Under the pieces are notes generated by a model. It ran no database searches, was not told where the DNA came from, and saw only the letters and a list, made by a program, of their open reading frames with translations. Shown piece after piece: positions 7,099 to 14,312 of a stretch of 48,447 bases of DNA (positions are counted from its first letter, which is position 1; every line of letters starts with the position of its first letter). The stretch is taken from contig NZ_JOHO01000051.1 of the NCBI RefSeq assembly GCF_000719705.1, positions 1-48,447 on the forward strand, written 5' to 3'. The stretch is from Streptomyces sp. NRRL S-350. GTDB lineage: Bacteria > Actinomycetota > Actinomycetes > Streptomycetales > Streptomycetaceae. The translations under genes were made by a program, and so were the position numbers.

Positions 7099-8051
7099 CC
7101 ACCGCCGCCCCGCGCACCCGCTCCCTGGTCCTGGACGCCGGCGGCATCCCGCTGTCCGCCCTGGTCGCCGAACCCGAACACACCGCCCCCAAAGCCGTCA
7201 TCCTCGCCATCCACGGCCGCGGCATGCGCGCCGCCTACTTCGCCGGCCCCGCCCACCCCGACACCAGCCTGCTCACCCTCGCCGCCGACCTCGGCTACAC
7301 CGTGCTGGCCGTCGACCGCCCCGGCCACCGCGCCTCCGCCCACCGCCTGCCCCACGGCCAGCTCATCGCCGACCAGGGCGCCACCGTCCACGCCGCCCTC
7401 ACCGACTACGCCCGCGCCCACCCCGTCGGCGCCGGCGTCCAACTCCTCGCCCACTCCTTCGGCGGCAAGATCGCCCTCCACCTCGCCGCCCACTGGCCCC
7501 ACCACCCCCGCCTGCCCCTGCTCGGCGCCGACATCAACGGCCTCGCCCAGCACTACGCCCCCGGCGCGTGGGAACACCCCGACGACCTCGCCGGCGGCGG
7601 CCGCCTCAACTGGGGCCCCCTGCACCTCTACCCGCCCGGCACCTTCCACGCCGCCCGCACCCTGCTCACCCCCGTCCCCGCCCTCGAATCCCGCGAACTG
7701 GCCACCTGGCCCGAGCGCTACCGCACCCTCGCCGCCCGCGTGCGCGTGCCCGTGCGCCTGACCCTCGCCGAACACGAGCACTGGTGGCGCCTGGACACCG
7801 CCGCCCGCACCGCCCTGACCGCCGCCTTCCCCCCGGGCCTGGCCCGCCTGACCACCGCCCGCGGCGCCGGCCACAACCTCTCCCTGGGCCACGCCGCCCG
7901 GCCCTACCACCTGCGCGCCCTGGCCTTCACCGACGACTGCCTCACCCACCGACCCACCCCGGCCCCCGCGGCCCCGGCGGCCCCGGCGGACCCCGCGGCC
8001 ACGGCGGCCACGGCGGATCCGGCGGGCCCGGTGCCGGCCGCCGCCCGCTGA
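7095..8051 (+). CDS. alpha/beta hydrolase (serine hydrolase or thioesterase-like)
   Basis: A 318-residue alpha/beta-hydrolase: oxyanion segment AIHGRGM near residue 40, nucleophile S121 in AHSFGG, probable acid in LAEHEHWW and catalytic His in GAGHNLSLGH. It has no signal peptide and so acts in the cytoplasm. As the last structural gene of the operon (ATGA overlap with trpC-like) it may release the product from the carrier protein or hydrolyse an ester or amide intermediate; the substrate cannot be read from the sequence. The C-terminal 40 residues are an Ala/Pro/Thr-rich tail like those on the ligase and TrpA-like proteins of this cluster, an unusual shared trait. Confidence 0.8.
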   Translation: MTTAAPRTRSLVLDAGGIPLSALVAEPEHTAPKAVILAIHGRGMRAAYFAGPAHPDTSLLTLAADLGYTVLAVDRPGHRASAHRLPHGQLIADQGATVHAALTDYARAHPVGAGVQLLAHSFGGKIALHLAAHWPHHPRLPLLGADINGLAQHYAPGAWEHPDDLAGGGRLNWGPLHLYPPGTFHAARTLLTPVPALESRELATWPERYRTLAARVRVPVRLTLAEHEHWWRLDTAARTALTAAFPPGLARLTTARGAGHNLSLGHAARPYHLRALAFTDDCLTHRPTPAPAAPAAPADPAATAATADPAGPVPAAAR

Positions 8052-8130
8052 CCTCACCGCCGCCGACCGGCCGGACCCCGCACCCCCGCCCCGCCCGGCA
8101 CCCCCGGCCCGGCACACCCCCCAACGCCCC

Positions 8131-8226
8131 GTCCGGACAATCCGGCGTTGACCACCCCGAGCCCACCGGCCCCCATACCGGCAGGTCGAACAACCCGACC
8201 ACCCAGGACGCACAACCGACGGTTGT
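8131..8226 (+). promoter_or_regulatory. inverted repeats upstream of the lysR gene
   Basis: Three symmetric sites lie between the hydrolase and the LysR gene: GTCCGGAC (8131-8138), GGTCG-N7-CGACC (8184-8200) and the perfect palindrome ACAACCG-A-CGGTTGT (8212-8226), which ends 18 bases before the start codon. A TTGACC that could serve as a -35 element is at 8148-8153. The spacing and closeness to the start suggest LysR autoregulation. Confidence 0.5.
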
Positions 8227-8244
8227 TCCCTAAGGTGGACCGGC

Positions 8245-9180
8245 ATGGACCTCGAAGCCGTACGCACCTTCACCGCCGTCGTCGACGCGGGCCAGTTCCA
8301 AAAGGCCGCCGCCGACCTGTCGCTCACCCAGCAAGCCGTCTCCAAACGCATCGCCGCACTGGAACGCGACCTGGGCGTGCGCCTGTTCACCCGCGCCCCC
8401 CGCGGCGCCGAACCCACCATCGACGCCCGGGCGTTCCTGCCCCACGCCCGCGAACTGCTGCGCGCGGCCGAGCGCGCCGCCGCCTCCGTGCGCCCCGGCA
8501 GCCGCCCGCTGCGCGTGGACGTGATCAACTCGCGGGGCGCCGCGGCGGGCCTGATGCGCGGCTTCCACCGCACCCACCCCGACACCGACCTCGACGTGCT
8601 GATGCTGCTCGACATCGACACGGCCCTGGCCGCCATCGACTCCGGCACGATCGACGCCTCCTTCCGCGCCGTCGCCGCGCCCGGGCGGCCCCTGCCCGAG
8701 GACATCGCCCGCCTGCGGGCCGGCGACGAGCCGCTGGACCTGCTCACCGGCCCCGCCCACGCGCTCGCCGGCGCCGCCTCGCTCACCCCGGCCGACCTGG
8801 CGGGCCACCGGATCTGGATGCCCGGCATCGTCCCCGGCAGCGAATGGGGCGCCTACTACGACGACCTCGCCGCCCGCTTCGGCCTCACCATCGAGGCCAC
8901 CGGCCCCAACTTCGGCTCCGACGCCCTCCTGGACACCATCGCCGACACCCCCGCCCTGGCCACCTTCATGGGCGCCCACACCCGCCTCATCTGGCCCGCC
9001 GGCCACGGCCTGCGCCGCATCCCCGTCACCGGCCCCACCCCCGTCTACCCGCACTCCCTGCTGTGGCACCGCGACAACCCCCACCCGGCCCTGGCCGCCC
9101 TGCGCGCCCACCTCGCCGCCACCGCCCCCGCCCACGACGCCCCCGGCACCTGGGCCCCCGCCTGGGCGACCGCACGCTGA
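8245..9180 (+). CDS. LysR-family transcriptional regulator
   Basis: The N-terminal winged helix-turn-helix (about residues 1-60) has the LysR pattern: FTAVVDAGQFQKAAADLSLTQ, then AVSKRIAALERDLGVRLF. The rest (311 residues in all) is the two-lobed effector-binding domain typical of LysR proteins. Ribosome site AAGGTGG lies 6 bases before the ATG. The gene follows the biosynthetic cluster in the same direction with its own intergenic region containing palindromes, so it is the best candidate for a cluster-specific activator whose ligand may be a pathway intermediate. It converges with the oxidoreductase gene, with only 25 bases between the stops and no convincing terminator. Confidence 0.9.
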   Translation: MDLEAVRTFTAVVDAGQFQKAAADLSLTQQAVSKRIAALERDLGVRLFTRAPRGAEPTIDARAFLPHARELLRAAERAAASVRPGSRPLRVDVINSRGAAAGLMRGFHRTHPDTDLDVLMLLDIDTALAAIDSGTIDASFRAVAAPGRPLPEDIARLRAGDEPLDLLTGPAHALAGAASLTPADLAGHRIWMPGIVPGSEWGAYYDDLAARFGLTIEATGPNFGSDALLDTIADTPALATFMGAHTRLIWPAGHGLRRIPVTGPTPVYPHSLLWHRDNPHPALAALRAHLAATAPAHDAPGTWAPAWATAR

Positions 9181-9205
9181 ACCCCGCCCCGGGGCGCGCC
9201 GGGCG

Positions 9206-10393
9206 TCAGCGGGGGCCGTCGCCGTGGTCGGGCACGGGCAGGCGCACCCCGCCCTGGCGGGCGGAGCGGTGGGCGACGATGCCGGGCAGGGTGTAGCGGG
9301 CGGCGGTCCAGGCGTTCAGCTCCGGAGGCGTGCGCGTGGTGACCGCGGTGGCGAAGTCGTCGGCGAGGAAGTGGTGGCTGCCTTCGTGGCCGTTGGGCGC
9401 GTGCGCGAACTCGCGCGGCAGCCGGGAGCGGTCGTGCACGGGCGCGGTGCCGGAGGCGAACGCGGCGCGCAGCTCCGGGGCGAGGTGGGCGAGCGCCGGG
9501 TCGTCCGGGCCGAGGGTCGGCGCGGGGTGCAGGTGCGCGGTGACGTCGTGCGAGCCCTTCTTGTCCTGCCACACGCTGACCGGATCGAGCTGCTCGAAGA
9601 CCCCCTCCGTGCCGAAGAAGCGGAACCGCGACTCCTTGCCGATGTACCCCACCCGGCGGAACTCGTTCGTCCGGAAGCTCCCCCCGCCCGCCACCTCGAA
9701 CAGCGCGGTCGCGTTGGAGAAGTCGTTGTCGAACTGGCTGACCTCGCGGTCGAACACGCCGTCGCCGCGCTCGTCCACCACGCCGATCGCCGACACGCTC
9801 ACGGCGTGGGTGCGCCAGGCGCCCAGGATCCCGCCGATCGAGTGGGTGGGGTAGAGCAGCGGCGGGTAGCTGGCGGTGGCCTTCCAGTTCTCGCCGCCGC
9901 TGTAGCGGTACGCGTCGTAGAAGCCCCAGTCCATGTCGTGCACGTAGTCGCCCTCGGCGTAGAAGAGCCGCCCGAACGCCCCCGAGGCGATCCGGTCGCG
10001 CGCGTAGACGGTCGCCGGGTGGTAGTGGCTCGTCTCGCCCATCATGTAGATCCGCCCGCTGTCCTCGACCGCGGCGATGATGTCCGCGATCTCGGCCTCG
10101 GTCACGGCCATCGGCACCGCGCTGTAGACGTCCTTGCCCGCGCGCAGCGCCCGCACGGCGAGCGGGCCGTGCGTCCAGCGCTGGGTGAACAGGGCGACGG
10201 CGTCGAGGTCGGAGTCGAGCATGTCCTCGAAGGAGGCGAGCGTGCCCGCCAGGTCGTGCTCGGCGACGAGCCGCTCGGCGCGCTCCGGGATCAGGTCGGT
10301 GACCGTGATGTCACCGACGTCGGGGTGCAGGCGCCAGAGCTTGGCGAACGAGCCGGCGAACTGGCCGGCGCCGACGATGCCGAGTGAGAACAC
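9206..10393 (-). CDS. Gfo/Idh/MocA-family oxidoreductase lacking the EKP lysine
   Basis: An NAD(P)-dependent sugar- or cyclitol-type oxidoreductase of 395 residues. The Rossmann motif is at the start (GIVGAGQFA) and the C-terminal domain is of the usual alpha/beta kind. The family EKP motif, whose lysine helps catalysis, reads SAVPMAVT (91-98), so the lysine is Val. A His-rich stretch (GETSHYHPATVYARD) and GDYVHDMDWGF look like substrate-site segments. GTG start with GGAG about 9 bases upstream. It is divergent from the AraC regulator (110 bases apart), which probably controls it. Substrate unknown. Confidence 0.85.
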   Translation of the reverse strand: MFSLGIVGAGQFAGSFAKLWRLHPDVGDITVTDLIPERAERLVAEHDLAGTLASFEDMLDSDLDAVALFTQRWTHGPLAVRALRAGKDVYSAVPMAVTEAEIADIIAAVEDSGRIYMMGETSHYHPATVYARDRIASGAFGRLFYAEGDYVHDMDWGFYDAYRYSGGENWKATASYPPLLYPTHSIGGILGAWRTHAVSVSAIGVVDERGDGVFDREVSQFDNDFSNATALFEVAGGGSFRTNEFRRVGYIGKESRFRFFGTEGVFEQLDPVSVWQDKKGSHDVTAHLHPAPTLGPDDPALAHLAPELRAAFASGTAPVHDRSRLPREFAHAPNGHEGSHHFLADDFATAVTTRTPPELNAWTAARYTLPGIVAHRSARQGGVRLPVPDHGDGPR

Positions 10394-10502
10394 GCGAAGA
10401 CTCCATCAGGAAGGCGGCAGAGGGCAGGCGGTGGGACGGGCCCGGCCCCGGGGGGACGGGCCCGCGGCCCCGCTCCCCGACGATAGGATCCGAGGAGACG
10501 CG

Positions 10503-11363
10503 ATGTCTGCACCGTTTCGAAGCGAGAACTTCTTGGATCCTCAGGACGCCCTGGTCGACGAGCCGTCTTCCCTGCGCGGCTGGTCCGGACGCCCGACCCT
10601 GATGGCGGCGGCCCACCGCCACGACGACCTGGAGATCAACTTCGTGGCCGGCGGCGGCCCGATGCTCTACCTGTACGGCGGGGAACTCCTCGAGGTCGCC
10701 CCGGGCGCCCTGGCCGTGTTCTGGGCCGCGATCCCGCACCAGCTGGTGGCGAGCACGGCGACGCGCGTCCACTGGCTGCACGTGCCCTTCGACCGGTTCC
10801 TGGCCTGGGGACTGCCGCAGTCGCTGCTCGCCCGCGTCCTCTCCGGCGCCCCCGTGGTCACCTCCGCGGCCCGCGCCGACGCCGGCGACCCGGCCCGGTT
10901 CACCCAGTGGGCCGCCGACCTGGCCACCGGCGACGGCGAACTGCACCGCATCGCGATGCTGGAGATCCACGCCCGCGTGCGGCGCCTGGCACTCGCCACC
11001 GCCGACGACCCGGCCCCCCGCTACACCGGCGAGGACCCGGCCCTGCGCCAGGCGGTCTCCATGGCCCGGCACATCGCCCGCCACTTCCGCGAGCCCATCA
11101 CCGTCGCGGACGTCGCCGCGGCCGCCAACGTCCACCCCACCTACGCCATGACCCAGTTCCGCAAAGTCGTGCGCGCCACGATCGGCGACTACGTGAAGCT
11201 CTACCGGCTCGCCGAAGCCCGCCGCCTGCTGGTGACCACCGACCTTCCCGCCGGCCAGGTCGCCGCCGCCGCCGGCTTCGGCTCCGTCAGCCGCTTCTAC
11301 CGCGTCTTCACCGACGCCTGCGGAACCACCCCGGCCCGGTTCCGGCACACCCGCGCCCTGTGA
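10503..11363 (+). CDS. AraC-family transcriptional regulator
   Basis: A 286-residue regulator: N-terminal cupin-like sensor domain (HRHDDLEINFVAGG, then YGGELLEVAPGALAVFWAAI) and C-terminal double helix-turn-helix (ITVADVAAAANVHPTYAM near 200, second helix near VAAAAGFGSVSRFYRVF, then GTTPARFR). The ATG is chosen because GAGGAG lies 5 bases upstream and the cupin domain begins soon after. Given its divergent arrangement with the Gfo/Idh/MocA enzyme, it probably senses a sugar or polyol and controls that gene and perhaps itself. Confidence 0.9.
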   Translation: MSAPFRSENFLDPQDALVDEPSSLRGWSGRPTLMAAAHRHDDLEINFVAGGGPMLYLYGGELLEVAPGALAVFWAAIPHQLVASTATRVHWLHVPFDRFLAWGLPQSLLARVLSGAPVVTSAARADAGDPARFTQWAADLATGDGELHRIAMLEIHARVRRLALATADDPAPRYTGEDPALRQAVSMARHIARHFREPITVADVAAAANVHPTYAMTQFRKVVRATIGDYVKLYRLAEARRLLVTTDLPAGQVAAAAGFGSVSRFYRVFTDACGTTPARFRHTRAL

Positions 11364-11384
11364 CCCGCCCGCCCGCCGGCGGGA

Positions 11385-11421
11385 GGGCCCTGCCGTGACC
11401 GGGCGCCCGAGCGCAGGGCCC
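11385..11421 (+). terminator. hairpin after the araC-type gene
   Basis: Arms GGGCCCTGC (11385-11393) and GCAGGGCCC (11413-11421) pair exactly around a 19-base loop that itself contains GGGCGCCC. It lies 21 bases after the stop codon. Confidence 0.5.
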
Positions 11422-11543
11422 GCCCCCGTCACCGCACAACGGCCCGAAGGCGCCGCCAGGTTCACCCGACCGCCGGACCGGGCAGCAGGACTGCCTCCCA
11501 GGGCAATGCCGGTCCGCGTACGGACATCCGCCGGCGCCACCCG

Positions 11544-11573
11544 TTGATCACGGACCGGTCGCTGCGCGAGGAT
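11544..11573 (+). promoter_or_regulatory. probable sigma70-type promoter for the secreted protein
   Basis: TTGATC (11544-11549) and GAGGAT (11568-11573) are separated by 18 bases and lie 41 bases before the GTG start; the ribosome site AGGAGG is at 11604-11609. Confidence 0.4.
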
Positions 11574-11614
11574 CGGCGCCCCAAGCCACCCGTCCCACCC
11601 CGCAGGAGGCCGCC

Positions 11615-12025
11615 GTGCACAAGACCAGGACCGCGCTCGCCACCCTCGCCCTCCTCGGCGCCACAGCCCTGGGCGCCGCACCCGCCCACGCCGGCGACCT
11701 CCCCCAGATCTGCACCAGCAAGCACGGCTTCGACAACGGCAGCTTCTACTGCGGAGGCGCCTACGGCGACGGCGAGAGCCTGTGGCCGCTGAACTCCGGC
11801 GACTGGGTGGACTTCGTCATCGGCCTCGACCACGCCGTCTGGTTCCGCACCACCCACAGCGGCTGGAACTCGCTGGGCGGCTACTTCACCGGCAAGGTGA
11901 CGTTCACCAAGAAGCTCAACGACCTCAACTTCACCATCAACGCCCTCGGTTCCGACGGCGTCACGACCTGGTCCCGCGACCGCACCCACAAGGGATTCGT
12001 CACCGACTGGTACGTCAAGGGCTGA
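11615..12025 (+). CDS. small secreted protein of unknown function
   Basis: A 136-residue protein with a clear Sec signal peptide: basic start (MHKTR), hydrophobic core (ALATLALLGATALGA) and signal-peptidase site after PAHA, near residue 26. The mature part of about 110 residues has two cysteines (QICTS, FYCGG) that could form a disulfide, several Trp residues and alternating strand-like segments, so a small beta-rich fold is likely. GTG start with AGGAGG 5 bases upstream. It stands alone between a terminator and a convergent hairpin. I do not recognise the family. Confidence 0.8.
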   Translation: MHKTRTALATLALLGATALGAAPAHAGDLPQICTSKHGFDNGSFYCGGAYGDGESLWPLNSGDWVDFVIGLDHAVWFRTTHSGWNSLGGYFTGKVTFTKKLNDLNFTINALGSDGVTTWSRDRTHKGFVTDWYVKG

Positions 12026-12124
12026 CACCCCGGCCGAAGGCCGCCGCGAGCCGGAACGGCGAGATCGCCGACGCCCGGCACCGCCCCCCGACGCCCGGCA
12101 CCGCAGCCACCCCCGGCACGAGGA

Positions 12125-12154
12125 CGCCGCCGCCCCCACAGGAGGGCGGCGGCG
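12125..12154. terminator. bidirectional hairpin between convergent genes
   Basis: CGCCGCCGCCC (12125-12135) pairs exactly with GGGCGGCGGCG (12144-12154) around CCACAGGA. It separates the secreted-protein gene from the DUF397 array and would serve both strands. Confidence 0.6.
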
Positions 12155-12165
12155 CACCCGCACCG

Positions 12166-12372
12166 TCAGCCGGCGTCGAACTCGCCGGTGCGCACGGCGG
12201 TGACGAAGGACTGCCAGGCGGCGGCGGAGAAGGTGAGGGCCGGGCCGTCGGGGTCCTTGGAGTCACGCACCGGCATGGCTCCGGGGATGCCGTCGGCGAC
12301 CTCGACGCACTGGCCGCCGTTCGGGCCGCTGTACGTGCTCTTGCGCCAGGTGGTGAGGCGGGCGGGGTCCAT
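12166..12372 (-). CDS. DUF397 small protein (array member 1, distal)
   Basis: A 68-residue DUF397 protein, shown by the family frame WRKSTYSG, then CVEVADGIPGAMPVRDSKDP, then W-SFV-AVR-GEF. Such proteins sit next to XRE(DUF5753) regulators in Streptomyces (whiJ, abaA and scr-type loci) and are thought to work with them as partner or antitoxin-like factors. It is nearly identical to the next copy in the central 45 residues, so the pair arose by recent duplication. The ATG is chosen because the DUF397 fold starts at once and the two copies align from that codon. Confidence 0.9.
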   Translation of the reverse strand: MDPARLTTWRKSTYSGPNGGQCVEVADGIPGAMPVRDSKDPDGPALTFSAAAWQSFVTAVRTGEFDAG

Positions 12373-12397
12373 GGCGATTCCCTCCGAGGCGGGGGAG

Positions 12398-12430
12398 GAG
12401 CAGGAAGCCGGTGGAAGCGACTTCCTGCTC
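12398..12430 (-). terminator. hairpin between DUF397 copies 1 and 2
   Basis: GAGCAGGAAG (12398-12407) pairs with CTTCCTGCTC (12421-12430). The outer arm includes the stop codon of copy 2, so termination there may limit expression of copy 1. Confidence 0.4.
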
Positions 12431-12632
12431 AGCGGGCGTCGAACTCGCCGGTGCGCACGGCGGTGACGAAGGACTGCCAGGCGGCGGCGGAGAAGGTGAG
12501 GGCCGGCCCGTCGGGGTCCTTGGAGTCGCGCACGGGCATGGCTCCGGGGATGCCGTCGGCGACCTCGACGCACTGGCCGCCACTGCCGCTGTACGAGCTC
12601 TTGCGCCAAGTGGTGGTGTAGGCGGGGTCCAT
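12429..12632 (-). CDS. DUF397 small protein (array member 2)
   Basis: A 67-residue DUF397 protein (TWRKSSYSGSGGQCVEV, then GAMPVRDSKDPDGPAL, then GEFDAR). It differs from copy 1 at only a few positions near the N-terminus and at the last residue; the DNA of the two genes is also nearly identical over about 150 bases. It lies downstream of the strong 12661-12698 hairpin, so it is probably expressed separately from the regulator and copy 3, or only by read-through. As in the other copies, the function is inferred from family context only. Confidence 0.9.
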   Translation of the reverse strand: MDPAYTTTWRKSSYSGSGGQCVEVADGIPGAMPVRDSKDPDGPALTFSAAAWQSFVTAVRTGEFDAR

Positions 12633-12660
12633 GGCGGGCCTCCTGGTCGGGCAGTGCGAA

Positions 12661-12698
12661 CGGAGAGGGGAAGTCGATGGGTCGACTTCCCCTCTCCG
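12661..12698 (-). terminator. 17-bp perfect hairpin, terminator of the XRE/DUF397 unit
   Basis: Arms 12661-12677 and 12682-12698 are exact complements with a 4-base loop (TGGG on the + strand). It follows the stop of DUF397 copy 3 by 14 bases on the minus strand. The core GGGAAGTCGA recurs in the hairpin at 44884-44918. Confidence 0.75.
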
Positions 12699-12711
12699 AC
12701 GTGAAGTAGGC

Positions 12712-12921
12712 CTAGCGGGAGCCGAATTCGCCGGTGCGGACGGCGGTGACGAAGGACTGCCAGGCGCGGGAGGGGAAGATGAGGGCCGGCCCGTTGGGGT
12801 CCTTGGAGTCACGGACGGGCATGGCGCCGGGGATGCCGTCGGCGACCTCGATGCACGCGCCGCCGCCCCCGCCGCTGTACGAACTCTTCCGCCAGGTAGC
12901 GTCAGTCAGGTCGACATCCAC
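12712..12921 (-). CDS. DUF397 small protein (array member 3, regulator-linked)
   Basis: A 69-residue DUF397 protein (ATWRKSSYSGGGGGACIEV, then GAMPVRDSKDPNGPAL, then GEFGSR). It starts 16 bases inside the end of the XRE regulator gene, so the two are translationally coupled and probably act as a pair. It is more divergent than copies 1 and 2 (MDVDLTD start, IFPSRAW in place of TFSAAAW), as expected if the tail copies were made later by duplication from each other. Confidence 0.9.
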   Translation of the reverse strand: MDVDLTDATWRKSSYSGGGGGACIEVADGIPGAMPVRDSKDPNGPALIFPSRAWQSFVTAVRTGEFGSR

Positions 12922-13757
12922 TCCAGGTCCCTCCTTGCCGCACGGATGAAAGCCAGCGATTCGGCCCGGCCAAGGGCCTCGACCGCAAGCCGATCGTAGC
13001 TCTTGGCCAGCACGGAAACTGACTTGGTATCGCGATCGATGTAGCCACGCTGTTCAATCTCTCCATAGGCAAGAATTTTGCGCGTCGGCATGGTAAGGAG
13101 ATGCACCACGCGGGTAAACGGCCGGTTCTCGCCGAGGGAGAACGGTACTACCTGAATGATCAATTCGGGTCGATCGGCCAACTTCTCAAGGTGGAGCAGC
13201 TGCTCGACCATCACGTCCTGTCCACCGACCACCCTTCTCAGGCAGCTCTCGTCCAGCACCACGTGCACGAGCGGAGGAGGGGTCCGCTCCGTGATCCTCT
13301 GTCGGGCAAGTCTGAACTCGATGCGCTCCTCGGCCAGTTTCTCGGTCCCGTTGCCTTGCCTGACGTAACCCATCTCGATCGCGGTCGCATACGCCCGGGT
13401 CTGTACAAGCCCCGGGATGATATCGATCTCGAAGATCCTGATCTGTTCCGCGAGAGCCTCATAGCGGGCGTACTCCGGAAAGCCCTCCAGGATCGCGGCG
13501 TTCTTCAGCTGATACCACATCAGGAGAAGAGTGCCGCCGGTGTCGAGTGCGACGTCGGCGAGTTCGGCGAGCTTGCGACTCGGGGGCCGGTGCGCAAGTT
13601 CGATGTACGAGAGGTGCGAGGGGGAGCACTCGAGGAGCGGAGCCAGATCCTCCTGGAGGATGCCCTTGGCCTCGCGGAAGTTGCGCAATTGGATCCCGAA
13701 GGGCGCCCAGGGGCTGGATTCCGGGTCGATCTTCTTCTTGTTCATGGCAGTCCTCAA
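12906..13757 (-). CDS. XRE-family regulator with DUF5753 domain
   Basis: A 283-residue regulator: helix-turn-helix at about residues 20-75 (LRNFREAKGILQEDLAPLLE, then SPSHLSYIELAHRPPS), followed by the DUF5753 domain (YEALAEQIRIFEIDIIPGLV, then QTRAYATAI). These proteins occur in dozens of paralogues in Streptomyces and pair with DUF397 proteins in development and antibiotic regulation (WhiJ, AbaA-OrfA, Scr1). GC content is visibly lower than in the surrounding genes (codons such as AAG, ATC, GAT and TTC are frequent), hinting at a different origin. GTG or ATG starts at 13757 or 13745 are both possible; MNKKK at 13745 has the commoner look. Divergent from the small-gene cluster. Confidence 0.88.
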   Translation of the reverse strand: MRTAMNKKKIDPESSPWAPFGIQLRNFREAKGILQEDLAPLLECSPSHLSYIELAHRPPSRKLAELADVALDTGGTLLLMWYQLKNAAILEGFPEYARYEALAEQIRIFEIDIIPGLVQTRAYATAIEMGYVRQGNGTEKLAEERIEFRLARQRITERTPPPLVHVVLDESCLRRVVGGQDVMVEQLLHLEKLADRPELIIQVVPFSLGENRPFTRVVHLLTMPTRKILAYGEIEQRGYIDRDTKSVSVLAKSYDRLAVEALGRAESLAFIRAARRDLEWMST

Positions 13758-13777
13758 CTCCTGACCGGCCCTAAGGC

Positions 13778-13793
13778 AAGTAGCAAGCTGCTT
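13778..13793. promoter_or_regulatory. near-palindrome in the divergent XRE / small-gene intergenic region
   Basis: AAGTAGC-AA-GCTGCTT is symmetric except for one pair. It lies 21 bases upstream of the XRE start on the minus strand and 71 bases before the divergent gene, a natural place for an XRE operator. Confidence 0.4.
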
Positions 13794-13863
13794 CCGATCG
13801 TAGGCGCTGCCACGCCATCATGGGTACAGAACGTGAAACTCCGATCGCAGAGGGTGCCCATCC

Positions 13864-14061
13864 ATGGCCGACAACCAGTCCCCCCGCCTCCACGGCTACG
13901 GGGTGCGCTTCGACCCCGAGGCCCGGCGCTACCGGGTCCGTAACGAGACGACGGGGGAGTGGCTGCGCCAACCGACCGGTGAACCGCAGGAGTTCACCTT
14001 CTTCTCCGACGCCTACAACGCCTGGCGCCTGTTCGAGGTCCACAAGCGGCCGGGGGAGTGA
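13864..14061 (+). CDS. small hypothetical protein (65 residues)
   Basis: A short soluble protein rich in Arg, Tyr and acidic residues (GYGVRFDPEARRYRVRNE, then FTFFSDAYNAWRLFEVHKR). No signal peptide or membrane segment. The ATG follows a GAGGGTGCCCATCC leader. Its stop overlaps the next start (GTGA), which shows it heads a translationally coupled cluster divergent from the XRE regulator. The composition and size resemble small proteins that accompany XRE loci in Streptomyces, but I recognise no named family. Confidence 0.75.
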   Translation: MADNQSPRLHGYGVRFDPEARRYRVRNETTGEWLRQPTGEPQEFTFFSDAYNAWRLFEVHKRPGE

Positions 14062-14312
14062 GCGTGTCCTCCATCCTCTCCCGGGTGACGGCCGAGCAGC
14101 GCCGGCAGGCCGCCTGTGTGGTCGAAGACCTGACTTCCGTCCTCGCCCTGGGCGGGACGAAGTTGCCTTGCGTCGAGGTGGACTGGGAGTACGGGCGCCT
14201 GACGGGCGACTACCTGGTCGACCTCGGTACGGCCCGCCCGCTCGACCTCCTGCGCATCGTCGACCTCCTGCGCAAGGGGCTGCGCTACGAGCGCCTGACG
14301 TATGACGACTGA
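14058..14312 (+). CDS. small hypothetical protein (84 residues)
   Basis: A soluble, mostly helical-looking protein with an acidic middle (EVDWEYGRLTGDYLVDLGTA) and a basic C-terminal helix (LLRIVDLLRKGLRYERLTYDD). GTG start in the GTGA overlap with the preceding gene; an in-frame GTG two codons later is an alternative. Its stop codon lies within the next, very small gene. No family recognised; co-expression with its neighbours is the only functional clue. Confidence 0.75.
   Translation: MSVSSILSRVTAEQRRQAACVVEDLTSVLALGGTKLPCVEVDWEYGRLTGDYLVDLGTARPLDLLRIVDLLRKGLRYERLTYDD

Noticed and set aside
9185..9196. CGCCCCGGGGCG as a terminator between lysR and the Gfo/Idh/MocA gene
   Set aside because: Only a 6-bp stem with no loop; common by chance in DNA of this composition.
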